From Lentisphaeraceae bacterium (GTDB lineage: Bacteria > Verrucomicrobiota > Lentisphaeria > Lentisphaerales > Lentisphaeraceae), in assembly GCA_021232515.1 (NCBI GenBank), contig JAJPOQ010000080.1, positions 1 to 64,000 of the forward strand: a stretch of DNA of 64,000 nt, read 5' to 3'. A program made the position numbers and the translations under genes. Of this stretch, positions 34,371 through 42,953 are shown one piece after another (position 1 is the first letter of the stretch; the number at the start of each line of letters is the position of its first letter). The notes under the pieces were generated by a model. It saw only the letters and a list, made by a program, of their open reading frames with translations. It was not told where the DNA came from and did no database searches.

Positions 34371-35345
34371 TTGTCAAAATCCTTAAAGTGTTTATTTCTT
34401 GTTCAAGATGAACAAAAAATAATTTTAGAACATTATTACAATTCTTTAAAAGTAAGCTTGGGAAATTTGGTGATTCGACGTTTGAACTCTAAAGAGCAGG
34501 CTAACTTAGAGTTGTATTTTGAGCAAAATATAGAGACTAGTAAGTATGATCGCATTATTATTTTTCTACGGTTTAAAAAAGAATTAGCTCAAGTTGATTT
34601 TATTCAAACTATTCCAAATCTTATAATTTTAGAGCACGATTCGTATCAAAATTACATGAAAGGCTGTAAGTATAAAGGTAAATTTACTAAATACTACAGT
34701 CAGTTAGTTTGGGCTAAAATTTTGGTTTCCGGATACACTGTTTGTCAAAAGCTTCAGGCAGAAGGTTTTGATGCAAACTTTGTTCCTAAAGGATATGATT
34801 CGGACTTATTAATTGATTTAGGTAAAGAACGCACTGTTGAGTGTGGGTTCATAGGTGGTTTAAAAAATTCAACTTATAAAGCTAGAAGAAAGTTTTTAGA
34901 GGGATTGGTAGGAGGCGAAATAGGGCTAGAGATAATGCAGACCACACCTGGCAATGACTACTTAGAAACGATGAATAAAATTAAGTTTTTTATTAGTGCA
35001 GATATCGGCTTCGGTGAGTATATGATTAAAAATTTTGAGGCAATGGCTTGTGGATGCATTTTATTTACATATTCACATGGTAGTAAGGAGAATAGTGCTA
35101 TCGGTTTTGAGGATTTGAAAAATGTTGTTCTGTACAACTCGAAAGTAGAGTTACTAGAAAAACTAAATATACTTAGATCGGATAAGGTGCTTTCTGCAAA
35201 AATAGCCAAAGCAGGGACCTTATTGGCCCAAAACTATACATGGGATAAAATAGCCCAAAAAGCTGCCTCTGTTATTGAGGAGCCCCTAAGAACTCCCGTG
35301 TTAACAAAAGGTTTTTTTGGTAGAGTTAAAGCTGATTGGAGTTAA
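34371..35345 (+). CDS. CgeB-like GT-B glycosyltransferase
   Basis: The 324-residue protein has the C-terminal half of a GT-B transferase of the CgeB/YkvP type: VECGFIGGLKNSTYKARRKF, then a YLETMNKIKFFISAD segment, then FGEYMIKNFEAMACGCILFTY. The N-terminal half is short and diverged. It begins with TTG at 34371, preceded by AGAGG; the nearby ATG at 34366 is out of frame. Its stop overlaps the convergent gene by 4 bases. Confidence 0.75.
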   Translation: MSKSLKCLFLVQDEQKIILEHYYNSLKVSLGNLVIRRLNSKEQANLELYFEQNIETSKYDRIIIFLRFKKELAQVDFIQTIPNLIILEHDSYQNYMKGCKYKGKFTKYYSQLVWAKILVSGYTVCQKLQAEGFDANFVPKGYDSDLLIDLGKERTVECGFIGGLKNSTYKARRKFLEGLVGGEIGLEIMQTTPGNDYLETMNKIKFFISADIGFGEYMIKNFEAMACGCILFTYSHGSKENSAIGFEDLKNVVLYNSKVELLEKLNILRSDKVLSAKIAKAGTLLAQNYTWDKIAQKAASVIEEPLRTPVLTKGFFGRVKADWS

Positions 35346-36115
35346 AGTCTTCCTATGATGTAGCCAATGAAGATACTTATTAAGCATAGAAGGATCGTAA
35401 GTATCAACCTTTTCTTTTTCTTTTTTCTCTTTTTGAGTTTCTCTCTTACATCTTCCACATGGTTGTCAAACCCTATATGAGCTACAGCAGAGTTCTCTAA
35501 AATGACAGCAAAATAACCGGCTTCATGATAAGCTTTTGATAAAACTTTTTCTCCACCGAAAGAATCATAAAGTCCCATCTTTAAGTAGTCAGAATATCTC
35601 TTTATTCCAGGGTTGAAAGAGAAGCCTTGCCAATCTTCTTTTTTAGTTTCAACTTTATGAAAATTGATTTGATCGATAGTTTGTTTGTCACCTAAGTAGT
35701 GGTAAGGACTATGAACTTTTATATCATGATAGTAGTCTCTTAGCCAAACTTGAAGAATTTGGCTGTTGGATTCTAAAATTTTAATAGATTCTTCTATGAA
35801 ACCACTTCTATAAAACTCCCAATCATCTTCGCAATGAAATACATACTTTGTTTTGACTAAAGAATATGCTTTGTCAATAGATTTGATTTGCCCGAGGTTT
35901 GGCTTATTTAAAATTATTGTAAAATGCTCTTTAAAGTTTTCAGGTACAGAGCTATGTACGGTTTCATCTCCTGAGTCCTCAATGATGATAAAGTTTCTAA
36001 TAGGCTCTGTATTGTATTTAAGAAAAGAGTTTATTGTAGGAGTAAGTAAATTAAACCTTCCACAGCTTGTTAAGACCACAGTGGTTTCACTATTTTCTGA
36101 AAACATATTTTTCAT
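35342..36115 (-). CDS. Family 2-like glycosyltransferase with C-terminal membrane anchor
   Basis: The 257-residue protein has TTVVLTSCGRFNLLTPTINSF, a NKPNLGQIKSIDKAY segment and the metal-binding-like FHCEDDWEFYRSGFIEES, typical of small GT-A transferases. It ends with a lysine-rich stretch (about 227-236) and a single hydrophobic helix (about 237-255), an unusual tail-anchor arrangement that would hold it to the inner membrane. The acceptor is unknown. Confidence 0.75.
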   Translation of the reverse strand: MKNMFSENSETTVVLTSCGRFNLLTPTINSFLKYNTEPIRNFIIIEDSGDETVHSSVPENFKEHFTIILNKPNLGQIKSIDKAYSLVKTKYVFHCEDDWEFYRSGFIEESIKILESNSQILQVWLRDYYHDIKVHSPYHYLGDKQTIDQINFHKVETKKEDWQGFSFNPGIKRYSDYLKMGLYDSFGGEKVLSKAYHEAGYFAVILENSAVAHIGFDNHVEDVREKLKKRKKKKKRLILTILLCLISIFIGYIIGRL

Positions 36116-36147
36116 TTTCCAATAAAATTTAATTATCGATAATAAGT

Positions 36148-36702
36148 TTAGGTTTTTGATTGTTGACTTTCGGATGGCCAGCTTTGTGATGTTTTTTTAG
36201 AAATAAAAGTATGGTTTGCAGGTATGTTTTTATTAACAAAGCTCATAGCGCCAATTTTAACATTGTCACCGATTGTCAGATTACTCCCCAATATACATGA
36301 GTGTGCACCAACCTCGACATTATGTCCTATAACAATTGGTCTTTTGTTTTTTAAGTCATTAGCAATAGATGTATTCTGATTGATAGAAAAGTTTTTTCCT
36401 ATAACTGCATTTTTAGTGATTACAATTCCTATATTGTGTGGGATCCTTAAGCCTTCGTCGATTTCAGCCCCTAGCATGATTTCGACGCTGTATCTTCTAG
36501 ATAGCTTTATATTGATTGAGTTGGAAATGGACTTGCATAAAGAGTTGTTTTTTCTGTACAACACATAAGCCATACGATACCAAAACATAAAGTTACAGCG
36601 ACGACTTCTTCTTGCTTTACGGATAACCTTGCGCCAACTAAATTTCTTATCACGACCACCAAGTATTTCTACGTGATAGTATTCTTTCAGTGGTAATGTC
36701 AT
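36148..36702 (-). CDS. Hexapeptide-repeat acetyltransferase, serine acetyltransferase-like
   Basis: The 184-residue protein has a helical N-terminal part (about 1-75) followed by a left-handed beta-helix (about 78-170) with repeats such as IGIVITKNAVIGKNFSI, IVIGHNVEVGAHSCILG and LTIGDNVKIGAMSFV. The AHSCILG stretch stands where serine acetyltransferases have their catalytic His. In polysaccharide loci such enzymes O- or N-acetylate sugars. It is the first gene of the minus-strand part of the island. Confidence 0.83.
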   Translation of the reverse strand: MTLPLKEYYHVEILGGRDKKFSWRKVIRKARRSRRCNFMFWYRMAYVLYRKNNSLCKSISNSINIKLSRRYSVEIMLGAEIDEGLRIPHNIGIVITKNAVIGKNFSINQNTSIANDLKNKRPIVIGHNVEVGAHSCILGSNLTIGDNVKIGAMSFVNKNIPANHTFISKKTSQSWPSESQQSKT

Positions 36703-36876
36703 TTAGTGAAACCTCTTTAGCTAGCGCTAATTTGTCACCAATTAAAAGGGTTACAATGAGCTTTATTGAAAAAGTCTAAAATGGAAAAGATTGTTCGAAA
36801 AATTATTGTTTGCGCTATTCTAATATTTATATCTGGTTAAAGTTTATCTTATTCAATTATAAAACGTGGATGGATA

Positions 36877-38055
36877 GTGCCTAAAGAAATAAAGCGGAAG
36901 AAGGGATTGATTGAGGGAGTAGAGTCTGAATTGATTTCTATTGTAAGAGAATCTGAAGGGATTTCTCGTTTATCTTTGTCTAAAAAACTTAAGTTGGCTC
37001 CATCTACTGTTGGTATCTACGTTGAAAGGTTACTCGAGGAAGGTTTTTTACTTGAGGCAAAAAAGCAGAAGGCGGTAAGGAGTGGACGGCCTGAGGTTTT
37101 TCTTACTTTGAACCCTGAAAGAGGGGAATTTATTGGCGTTGACTTCTACGCAGAACATATCCTTGCGATGTCGGTAGATTTCTCAAACAATCTTTTGAAA
37201 GAGTTTACGGTTAAGCTTAGTCCAGATGATTCACAAGAAGAGGTTCTAGGTAAACTCTCCAAGGCTATAAAAGCTGTTTATAGTGACGAACGCGAAGTCT
37301 TGGGTATTGGTTTAAGTGTGCCTGGTTCATTGGATGTTGAAAAAGGCGTTCTCATTAAGTACAAGTGGCTGCCAAAGTTACAGAATGTTAAGTTTGGTGA
37401 ACACTTGAAGCAAGAGTTTGGTTTGCCTGTTTACTTTGAAAATACGGCGAACTTAATGGCTATTGGCGAAATGAAGTTTGGAGAAGATAAGTCTTTATCA
37501 AATTTTGTCAGTGTGACGATCCGTAGCGGTGTTGGTTGCGGTGTTGTCATTAATAAGTCAATTGTCGCCGGAGAAAATAACCTTTGCGGTGAGATCGAGT
37601 ACTGGAAGTGTCCCGCATCTTTTAATAATTCAGAGGAGTCATTCGCTGAATTAGGTGAGCTTATTTCTTCAAGTGGGATAATGAGAACTTTGAAGCATGC
37701 GTTGGCAGAAGATAAGAAATCGTCCTTATCAAATACATCTACAATTGTCGATTTTATAGCGGCACTTAAGGCTGAAGACTCTTTAGCAATCGAAGTTTTT
37801 GAGCAGTCAATTCCTGTACTCGGATGGACTTTGGGTCAAATTAGTTTGATGTTAGCGCCAGAAAGGTTTGTATTAGCTGGTGACTTTGTTGAGCTGGGTG
37901 AACAATGGTTAGACTTAGTTCAGGCTAGTTTAGAGGAGTATTATGACGGTTTGCCAATGACTGCACCGGAAGTTAAGATTTCGACTTTAGGTAAAAGTTG
38001 TGCAGCTTTAGGGGCAGTTTCTTTAGCGATTCAAAACTGGAGAATATCTAGATAA
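36877..38055 (+). CDS. ROK-family transcriptional regulator
   Basis: The 392-residue protein has a winged-helix N-terminus (about 15-75, with ISRLSLSKKLKLAPSTVGIYV as the recognition helix region) and a ROK sugar-kinase-like domain (about 85-385, with GIGLSVPGSLDVEKGVL and GVGCGVVINKSIV). The usual ROK zinc motif CxCGxxGCxE is missing; the region reads ENNLCGEIEYWKCP. So it is probably a sugar-sensing repressor without kinase activity (NagC/XylR-like). It starts with GTG 36877. It is convergent with a sulfatase gene and may control carbohydrate use (inference). Confidence 0.85.
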   Translation: MPKEIKRKKGLIEGVESELISIVRESEGISRLSLSKKLKLAPSTVGIYVERLLEEGFLLEAKKQKAVRSGRPEVFLTLNPERGEFIGVDFYAEHILAMSVDFSNNLLKEFTVKLSPDDSQEEVLGKLSKAIKAVYSDEREVLGIGLSVPGSLDVEKGVLIKYKWLPKLQNVKFGEHLKQEFGLPVYFENTANLMAIGEMKFGEDKSLSNFVSVTIRSGVGCGVVINKSIVAGENNLCGEIEYWKCPASFNNSEESFAELGELISSSGIMRTLKHALAEDKKSSLSNTSTIVDFIAALKAEDSLAIEVFEQSIPVLGWTLGQISLMLAPERFVLAGDFVELGEQWLDLVQASLEEYYDGLPMTAPEVKISTLGKSCAALGAVSLAIQNWRISR

Positions 38056-38085
38056 AAAAGTGGATAGCATTTCTGCTACCCACTT
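38054..38085 (-). terminator. Intrinsic terminator of the sulfatase gene
   Basis: Read on the minus strand, AAGTGGGTAGCA and TGCTATCCACTT pair over 12 bp, including one G-U pair, around a 4-base loop and are followed by a run of T. It lies in the 52-base gap between two convergent stops. On the plus strand the stem has a mismatch and no T-tract. Confidence 0.75.
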
Positions 38086-38107
38086 AGTAAGACTTTATAA
38101 CTGAAGA

Positions 38108-39589
38108 TTATCTAATAGATTCTTCAGGAAGCTCACTTTTGATGCCTTGATCGATAGGCATATTGTCTGGATTAGCTCCAGTTTCTTTAAGTGTTTTAGC
38201 TAGTTGAGCAGCTAATTGTGTTTTGATTTCTTTGTACTTTGGATCTTGAGCTAGGTTTTGGCTCTCTTTAGGGTCTCTTTCCATGTTATATAGCTCTTCC
38301 ATGTGGCGAAGTTTACCACCATCTCCGTGAGGATAAGCAACATACTTCCACTTGCCATGACGAATGCCACGAACGTTTGGAGTATACGGGAATTGTTTCT
38401 CATAGTTATACTCATACAACCATGTTTTTCTCCACTCAACATCTTTAGAGTCGTCTAGTAGTGGAGCCCATGAAAGTCCTTGAGCACTTGGCATTTTTTT
38501 ACCAACAGTTAGCTCCATGATAGTTGGTGCTAAGTCAATACTAAGAACTTGTTCTTTTATGATCGTGCCAGCTTTAATTGATTTAGGAAAACGAACACAA
38601 AGTGGAACGCTTATACTAGCTTCGTGCATTGTACGTTTATCAATCATACCATGTTCACCAAGAAGGAAACCATTATCTGAGCTATAGATGAAGATCGTGT
38701 TGTCTAAGATGCCAAGTTTTTCTAAATGGTCATAGATACGACCGACGCTGTCATCTACAGAATTGATTGTAGCAGTGTAGCTACGAACGAAATCTTCAAA
38801 GTCAACAATTGCAGAAGCTTTATTGTTCGGGAAGTCTTTACGGAAACCATAGAGAGGACCATAGATACCGTGCCATGTAGGAAGTCTGTCGACGATCCAT
38901 TTAGGTTTATCTTCTAGATTCCAAGAACTTGCAGGGTAGGGAACAGGTTGTTTGTCGTAAATCTTTTTATATTTAGGTTCTGGAATAAAAGGACCATGTG
39001 GAGCTTTGTGGCCTACGACAAGTGCAAAAGGCTTCGACTTATCAACCTTATTAAGGTAATCAACAGCCATATCTGTTACGTTGTGAGCATAGTAACCAGG
39101 GATTTCTTTGCGCTCGCCATTTACATTGAAAGTAGTATCCCAGTATTTTCCTTGACCTTTATGAGTAATCCAGTAGTCAAAGCCAGGGCGTTTAGAATCG
39201 TCATTTTCACCCATGTGCCATTTACCAATCCAAGCAGTTTTGTAGCCTTCTTTCTGAAGGAGGAGAGGGAAGCTTTTAAGCGCATGTGGGTAGTCAGTAA
39301 AGTTATCGTAAACTTTATGAGTGTGTGTATAAGTTCCAGATAAAAACGCAGCTCGACTTGGAGAGCAGAGTGAAGTAGTCACATACATGTTGTCGAAGCG
39401 AACACCTTCAGCGGCAATTTTATTAATACTTGGAGTATTTATACCGAGGAGTGGATTCTGGTGATAACCGACAGCGTCACCACGTTGGTCATCAGTCAAG
39501 ATGAAGACAACGTTTGGTCTATCAGCTGCTAAACCCTTAATGCATAAAAATAATGCAAGAAAAGCAAAAATACTGACTTTTAGTTTCAT
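38108..39589 (-). CDS. Secreted formylglycine sulfatase
   Basis: The 493-residue protein is a type I sulfatase that removes sulfate esters, probably from sulfated polysaccharides in the periplasm or outside the cell. A signal peptide (about 1-21, ending LAADRP) precedes NVVFILTDDQRGD, the metal-binding DD pair. The modification motif CSPSR begins at Cys75, which an FGE-type enzyme would convert to formylglycine, followed by AAFLSGTYTH. Later landmarks are GKWHMGE, HKAPHGPF and YSSDNGFLLGEHG. No maturation enzyme is in the window. Confidence 0.95.
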   Translation of the reverse strand: MKLKVSIFAFLALFLCIKGLAADRPNVVFILTDDQRGDAVGYHQNPLLGINTPSINKIAAEGVRFDNMYVTTSLCSPSRAAFLSGTYTHTHKVYDNFTDYPHALKSFPLLLQKEGYKTAWIGKWHMGENDDSKRPGFDYWITHKGQGKYWDTTFNVNGERKEIPGYYAHNVTDMAVDYLNKVDKSKPFALVVGHKAPHGPFIPEPKYKKIYDKQPVPYPASSWNLEDKPKWIVDRLPTWHGIYGPLYGFRKDFPNNKASAIVDFEDFVRSYTATINSVDDSVGRIYDHLEKLGILDNTIFIYSSDNGFLLGEHGMIDKRTMHEASISVPLCVRFPKSIKAGTIIKEQVLSIDLAPTIMELTVGKKMPSAQGLSWAPLLDDSKDVEWRKTWLYEYNYEKQFPYTPNVRGIRHGKWKYVAYPHGDGGKLRHMEELYNMERDPKESQNLAQDPKYKEIKTQLAAQLAKTLKETGANPDNMPIDQGIKSELPEESIR

Positions 39590-39678
39590 GTTTAGGCCTT
39601 GTTTGTTTTATTATTTCGAATTGAAAATAATATAGGTTTTGTTATTAGTCAAGATTATTGGAAGCTAATTATTTATTA

Positions 39679-40110
39679 TTAATGTTCCAAGTTCTGTGAT
39701 GATGGAGCAATCTTTCCAATTCCCATCATTACCTTATTCTGTATTTTCATTTTTTTGTTCCAGAATTGTTTCCACTGATTTTCATCAGTAAACTTCTTTA
39801 ACAATATCCGAGCCATTTTTGCACAGCCCTTATTCGACCAATTGTACGCATTTTTTTAAATTCTACCCATATTTTCAGGAATCACTCGTTCAATGAGGGA
39901 TGATACTTTGGGACTAATGATACCAGCTTTTAGCTATCATCTTATATATCCAAACATGGTTTTTTGAGATTTTTTAAATATGTGGCTGCTTTGTCATAGG
40001 TCTTTCGATTAAGAAGTTTAATCAGAGAGTCTATCATTTCTTCGGACTTCTTGATTTGTTCTTCTATGTCATCTTTTTCTATTTCACTGACATACTCAAA
40101 ACCATTTTTT
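39679..40110 (-). pseudogene. Decayed transposase-like gene
   Basis: Within a 590-base stretch lacking intact genes, the minus strand holds two pieces of one broken frame. The upstream piece has a charged helix (EIEKDDIEEQIKKSEEMID). The downstream piece reads SLIERVIPENMGRI, a stop, then WSNKGCAKMARILLKKF and QWKQFWNKKM, ending at 39679. The E-R-V...WS-x-x-G-A...K pattern resembles the C-terminus of ISLre2/ISH6-type transposases, but this is from memory and the reading frame is interrupted by a stop and a frame change. The DDE core is not visible. Confidence 0.45.
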
Positions 40111-40180
40111 GGCTATTCAATAGAGAGGATTCTAGCTGCGTGCTTTTTGTGTTGGTTTACGGTCTTTTACGGTTACGACA

Positions 40181-40603
40181 TTTGGCTTATTCGCAGCACT
40201 AGGCTATAGCGACTTTATATAAGCGTTCTTCTGTCCTAGTAATGAATTGGATGATTAAAAGGCAACTAGCCGCAATGCTTACAGTAGTGGCTTTAACCTT
40301 TCATATGAGCACAATAAGACAAATTGGGGTTTTAATCAAAATTTTTTTAATGTGAATTACTCTTGGCGAAAAGGCTTTTTAGCCCCTTTTGATTTAAGAG
40401 AGACAGAGCCGGATGAACCTTTTATGGCAGACATGTTTTTTAAGTTTGATGGCCGCTTTGCTGTAGTCTATTTTCATAAGGACGGTTACAACGTACTTTT
40501 TGTCGATGGTAGCGTGACTTTTAAGCGAATATCTACTAGGGCCGAAGTCGACCCAGGTGTAAGTGACGCGATTTATTGGAACTCAGGATTTTTTAACGAT
40601 TGA
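40181..40603 (+). pseudogene. Remnant of an H-X9-DG prepilin-like secreted protein
   Basis: One reading frame runs from about 40181 to 40603 but is broken by in-frame stops at 40220-40222 and 40256-40258. It contains FFCPSNELDD, then NAYSSGFNLSYEHN, and near the end FHKDGYNVLFVDGS, an exact H-x9-DG motif as found at the C-terminus of prepilin-like proteins that are abundant in Lentisphaerae and Planctomycetes. The N-terminal pilin helix is missing. The last 83 codons (from ATG 40352) are intact but unlikely to be made as a functional protein. Confidence 0.65.
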
Positions 40604-40610
40604 GACGAAC

Positions 40611-41438
40611 TTAAAACTTACCTTTTTCTAAGATGAAGTCCAAGATAACTTTTGGATCTTTTAAGCTGTGTGGATGGTGACCAACTTCAGGTTTAGAGAT
40701 GACTTTTATTTTACCACCAAGGTCACGGTATCTCTTTGCTAGTATGTCGGTATTTTCAGCCATAGGTACAACTTTGTCATCAGCTCCACAAACATGAATG
40801 ATTGGTACTTTTGCCTTAGCTAAAGGTTCTAGGCCATCGATTGGACTTACTTGAGCAGAAAGAGCAGCACTTTCAGTTAATGAGTAAGCGTTTAAACATT
40901 CTTGCCAGTTATTTTTAGATCCAGGACCATTACCTTTTCCTCCAGGCCAACTAAGGATGTGACAAACTGGAGCATCTGCATATATAGCGGCGACTTTCTC
41001 AGAGTTTTGTTTAGCCCAGTTATAAGTGATAAGTCCACCTCGGCTCATTCCTTCAAGTACTACCTTTTTACTTAAACCAACACTCTTCATGAGCTCATAA
41101 GTTTTATCCCAACGGCTGGTAGCTTCGGGAGAGCCGTATAGTCCAGCTACGTCAGTGTAGACAACACAAAAGCCTTTGTTCAATAGTGCTAAATCGAGTT
41201 GAGGTTCATGACCAAAAAAGCGTGCTCGCCAAATCCAGCGTCTTTCTTTATCTAGTTTTCTAGGAAGAACAACCTTTATGTCAAAGTGATCTAGTTTGAA
41301 TTGATGTCCAGAAAATCCATGAAAGGAAAATGCTTTACTTTGTTTCTGGCTTGTGAAAAAACTCTCAAAGTTTACAACATTTTTGTTGTTAGTCGCACAG
41401 CTTGTAGATAAGAGGAATAGCAGGAATAAAAAGCGCAT
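40611..41438 (-). CDS. Alpha/beta hydrolase lipoprotein
   Basis: The 275-residue protein begins MRFLFLLFLLSTSCATNN, a short hydrophobic signal with a likely lipidated Cys. The hydrolase fold shows the nucleophile elbow GMSRGG, an acid in HVCGADDKVVP and a late GHHPH histidine, so the Ser-Asp-His triad is complete. Relatives act as esterases or prolyl-oligopeptidase-like enzymes in the envelope. A TTG ten codons upstream (41468) is an alternative start. It lies near the sulfatase, so a deacylase for polysaccharides is possible (inference). Confidence 0.8.
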   Translation of the reverse strand: MRFLFLLFLLSTSCATNNKNVVNFESFFTSQKQSKAFSFHGFSGHQFKLDHFDIKVVLPRKLDKERRWIWRARFFGHEPQLDLALLNKGFCVVYTDVAGLYGSPEATSRWDKTYELMKSVGLSKKVVLEGMSRGGLITYNWAKQNSEKVAAIYADAPVCHILSWPGGKGNGPGSKNNWQECLNAYSLTESAALSAQVSPIDGLEPLAKAKVPIIHVCGADDKVVPMAENTDILAKRYRDLGGKIKVISKPEVGHHPHSLKDPKVILDFILEKGKF

Positions 41439-41603
41439 TTTTAGAATCCATATAAAATAATTTTTCAAATTTAATATTCATGAGGTTTTTTTACAAGGGT
41501 TTAGCCGAGATGAGGCAATGAATTTTGTATTTGGAACAATTTCTATTTGTATCTAGGCGTAAAAAATGCGATTTCTTATTTGCGGAAAAGTCTCGGGGTA
41601 TAA

Positions 41604-42911
41604 ATGAAGAATAACAGAATTTTGATTGCTGAAGAAGGCAATGAGCATAGAGAGCAAATAGTAAGTTGTTTGTCAGCTCAAGGGTTGGGCCCATTTAAGG
41701 AGGTTTTAACTCCAGATCAAGCATGGCGTGCGTTAGGAATAGATGCTGAAGAAAACGACAGAATGATCATCTTAAACGAGTATAGTATTGACCTGGTTGT
41801 ATTGGATATGTCTTTTGGTGGTATCGCCGGTGAAATGTGTAAGAAAATTAAAGAACATGACATAAACCTTCCTATCATAGGTGTTTCAGCAACAGATATA
41901 GACGAGTGTGAAGAACTGGCTATTGAAAGTGGTGCAGATGCTTTTGAGTCGATTCCATTAAACAATAGAAGGTTTTCCCTTAAAGCTAAAAAGTTAATCG
42001 AAAAGTGGGAAGCTCATTCGCGCTTGAGAGCCAACTATGAAAGTTTAAAAACTCTTTACAAAACTTTGCCGCCAATGCAACGCATTAAGAGTGGTTACAT
42101 CGGTAAATATAAAGTTATAGGGGCGATAGGTAAGGGTGCGTCTTCGATGGTTTATAAGTGTCGCCGAGAAGACAGTTTAGACTTTTTTGCAGTTAAGATT
42201 TTAAATGATGAATTGGTTCAGAACGCTGATAGTATTGTCGGTTTTAGAGATGAGATAGATAATATAGTTGGTCTTAATCATCCAAATGTAATTCAGCTGA
42301 TGGATCATGGCATTCATGAAGGTTTTCCTTACTACGTTATGGAGTATGTCAACGGTTACGATCTTGGAGAGTTAGAAGAGCGAGGTCCAAAATTGACCTA
42401 TGAGCAGCTTTTGAAAGTTACTTTAGCGATGATTGACTGCTTGGACTTTATCCATTCTAAGCACATCATTCACGGAGATATAAAGTTAGAAAATGTGTTG
42501 ATTACGGATAAGTGGGAAGTGAAGCTTTCAGACTTTGGTTTATCGATTCAAGAAGAGAAGAGAAAAACAACGATTCAAGGTGTTTTAGGAACTCCTTTAT
42601 ATGTTGCTCCAGAGATAATCGCTGGTAGAGATGAGACGAATAAAGTCGATATTTACGCTTTCGGAATACTTATGTTTAAGCTTTTGAGTGGCGAGTTTCC
42701 TTTTGATTCTTCAAATGTAGCAGAGATAATGCACCACCATTGTGTGACGGCTCCAAAGAGACTTGATGAGCTATGTCCAAATATATCTAAACCATGGGCG
42801 GATCTAGTGGATGCTTGTTTAGCTAAAAACCCTAGTGATAGACCGGTTAGTTTAACCGAATATACTCAAAACGGTGAAAGTCTAAAGACTAGTCCGTTTG
42901 TCTATATGTAG
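41604..42911 (+). CDS. Receiver domain-Ser/Thr protein kinase fusion
   Basis: The 435-residue protein has a receiver domain (about 1-130) with the phospho-acceptor in VVLDMSF (Asp68); the usual late Lys is replaced (ESIPL). A kinase domain (about 168-420) has IGKGASSMVY, the ATP-binding Lys in FAVKIL, the catalytic loop HGDIKLENVL (HGD rather than HRD) and SDFGLS. Thus phosphorelay input could switch a Hanks-type kinase. It faces, tail to tail, a four-gene phosphorelay cluster that includes a second protein of the same design. Confidence 0.88.
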   Translation: MKNNRILIAEEGNEHREQIVSCLSAQGLGPFKEVLTPDQAWRALGIDAEENDRMIILNEYSIDLVVLDMSFGGIAGEMCKKIKEHDINLPIIGVSATDIDECEELAIESGADAFESIPLNNRRFSLKAKKLIEKWEAHSRLRANYESLKTLYKTLPPMQRIKSGYIGKYKVIGAIGKGASSMVYKCRREDSLDFFAVKILNDELVQNADSIVGFRDEIDNIVGLNHPNVIQLMDHGIHEGFPYYVMEYVNGYDLGELEERGPKLTYEQLLKVTLAMIDCLDFIHSKHIIHGDIKLENVLITDKWEVKLSDFGLSIQEEKRKTTIQGVLGTPLYVAPEIIAGRDETNKVDIYAFGILMFKLLSGEFPFDSSNVAEIMHHHCVTAPKRLDELCPNISKPWADLVDACLAKNPSDRPVSLTEYTQNGESLKTSPFVYM

Positions 42912-42953
42912 AAAACTAAGACTCAGAAGTAATGAAACGATTTTATATAGTTT

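Noticed and set aside
38948-39343. 131-codon plus-strand frame opposite the sulfatase gene
   Set aside because: The sulfatase on the other strand is unambiguous and covers the same bases.
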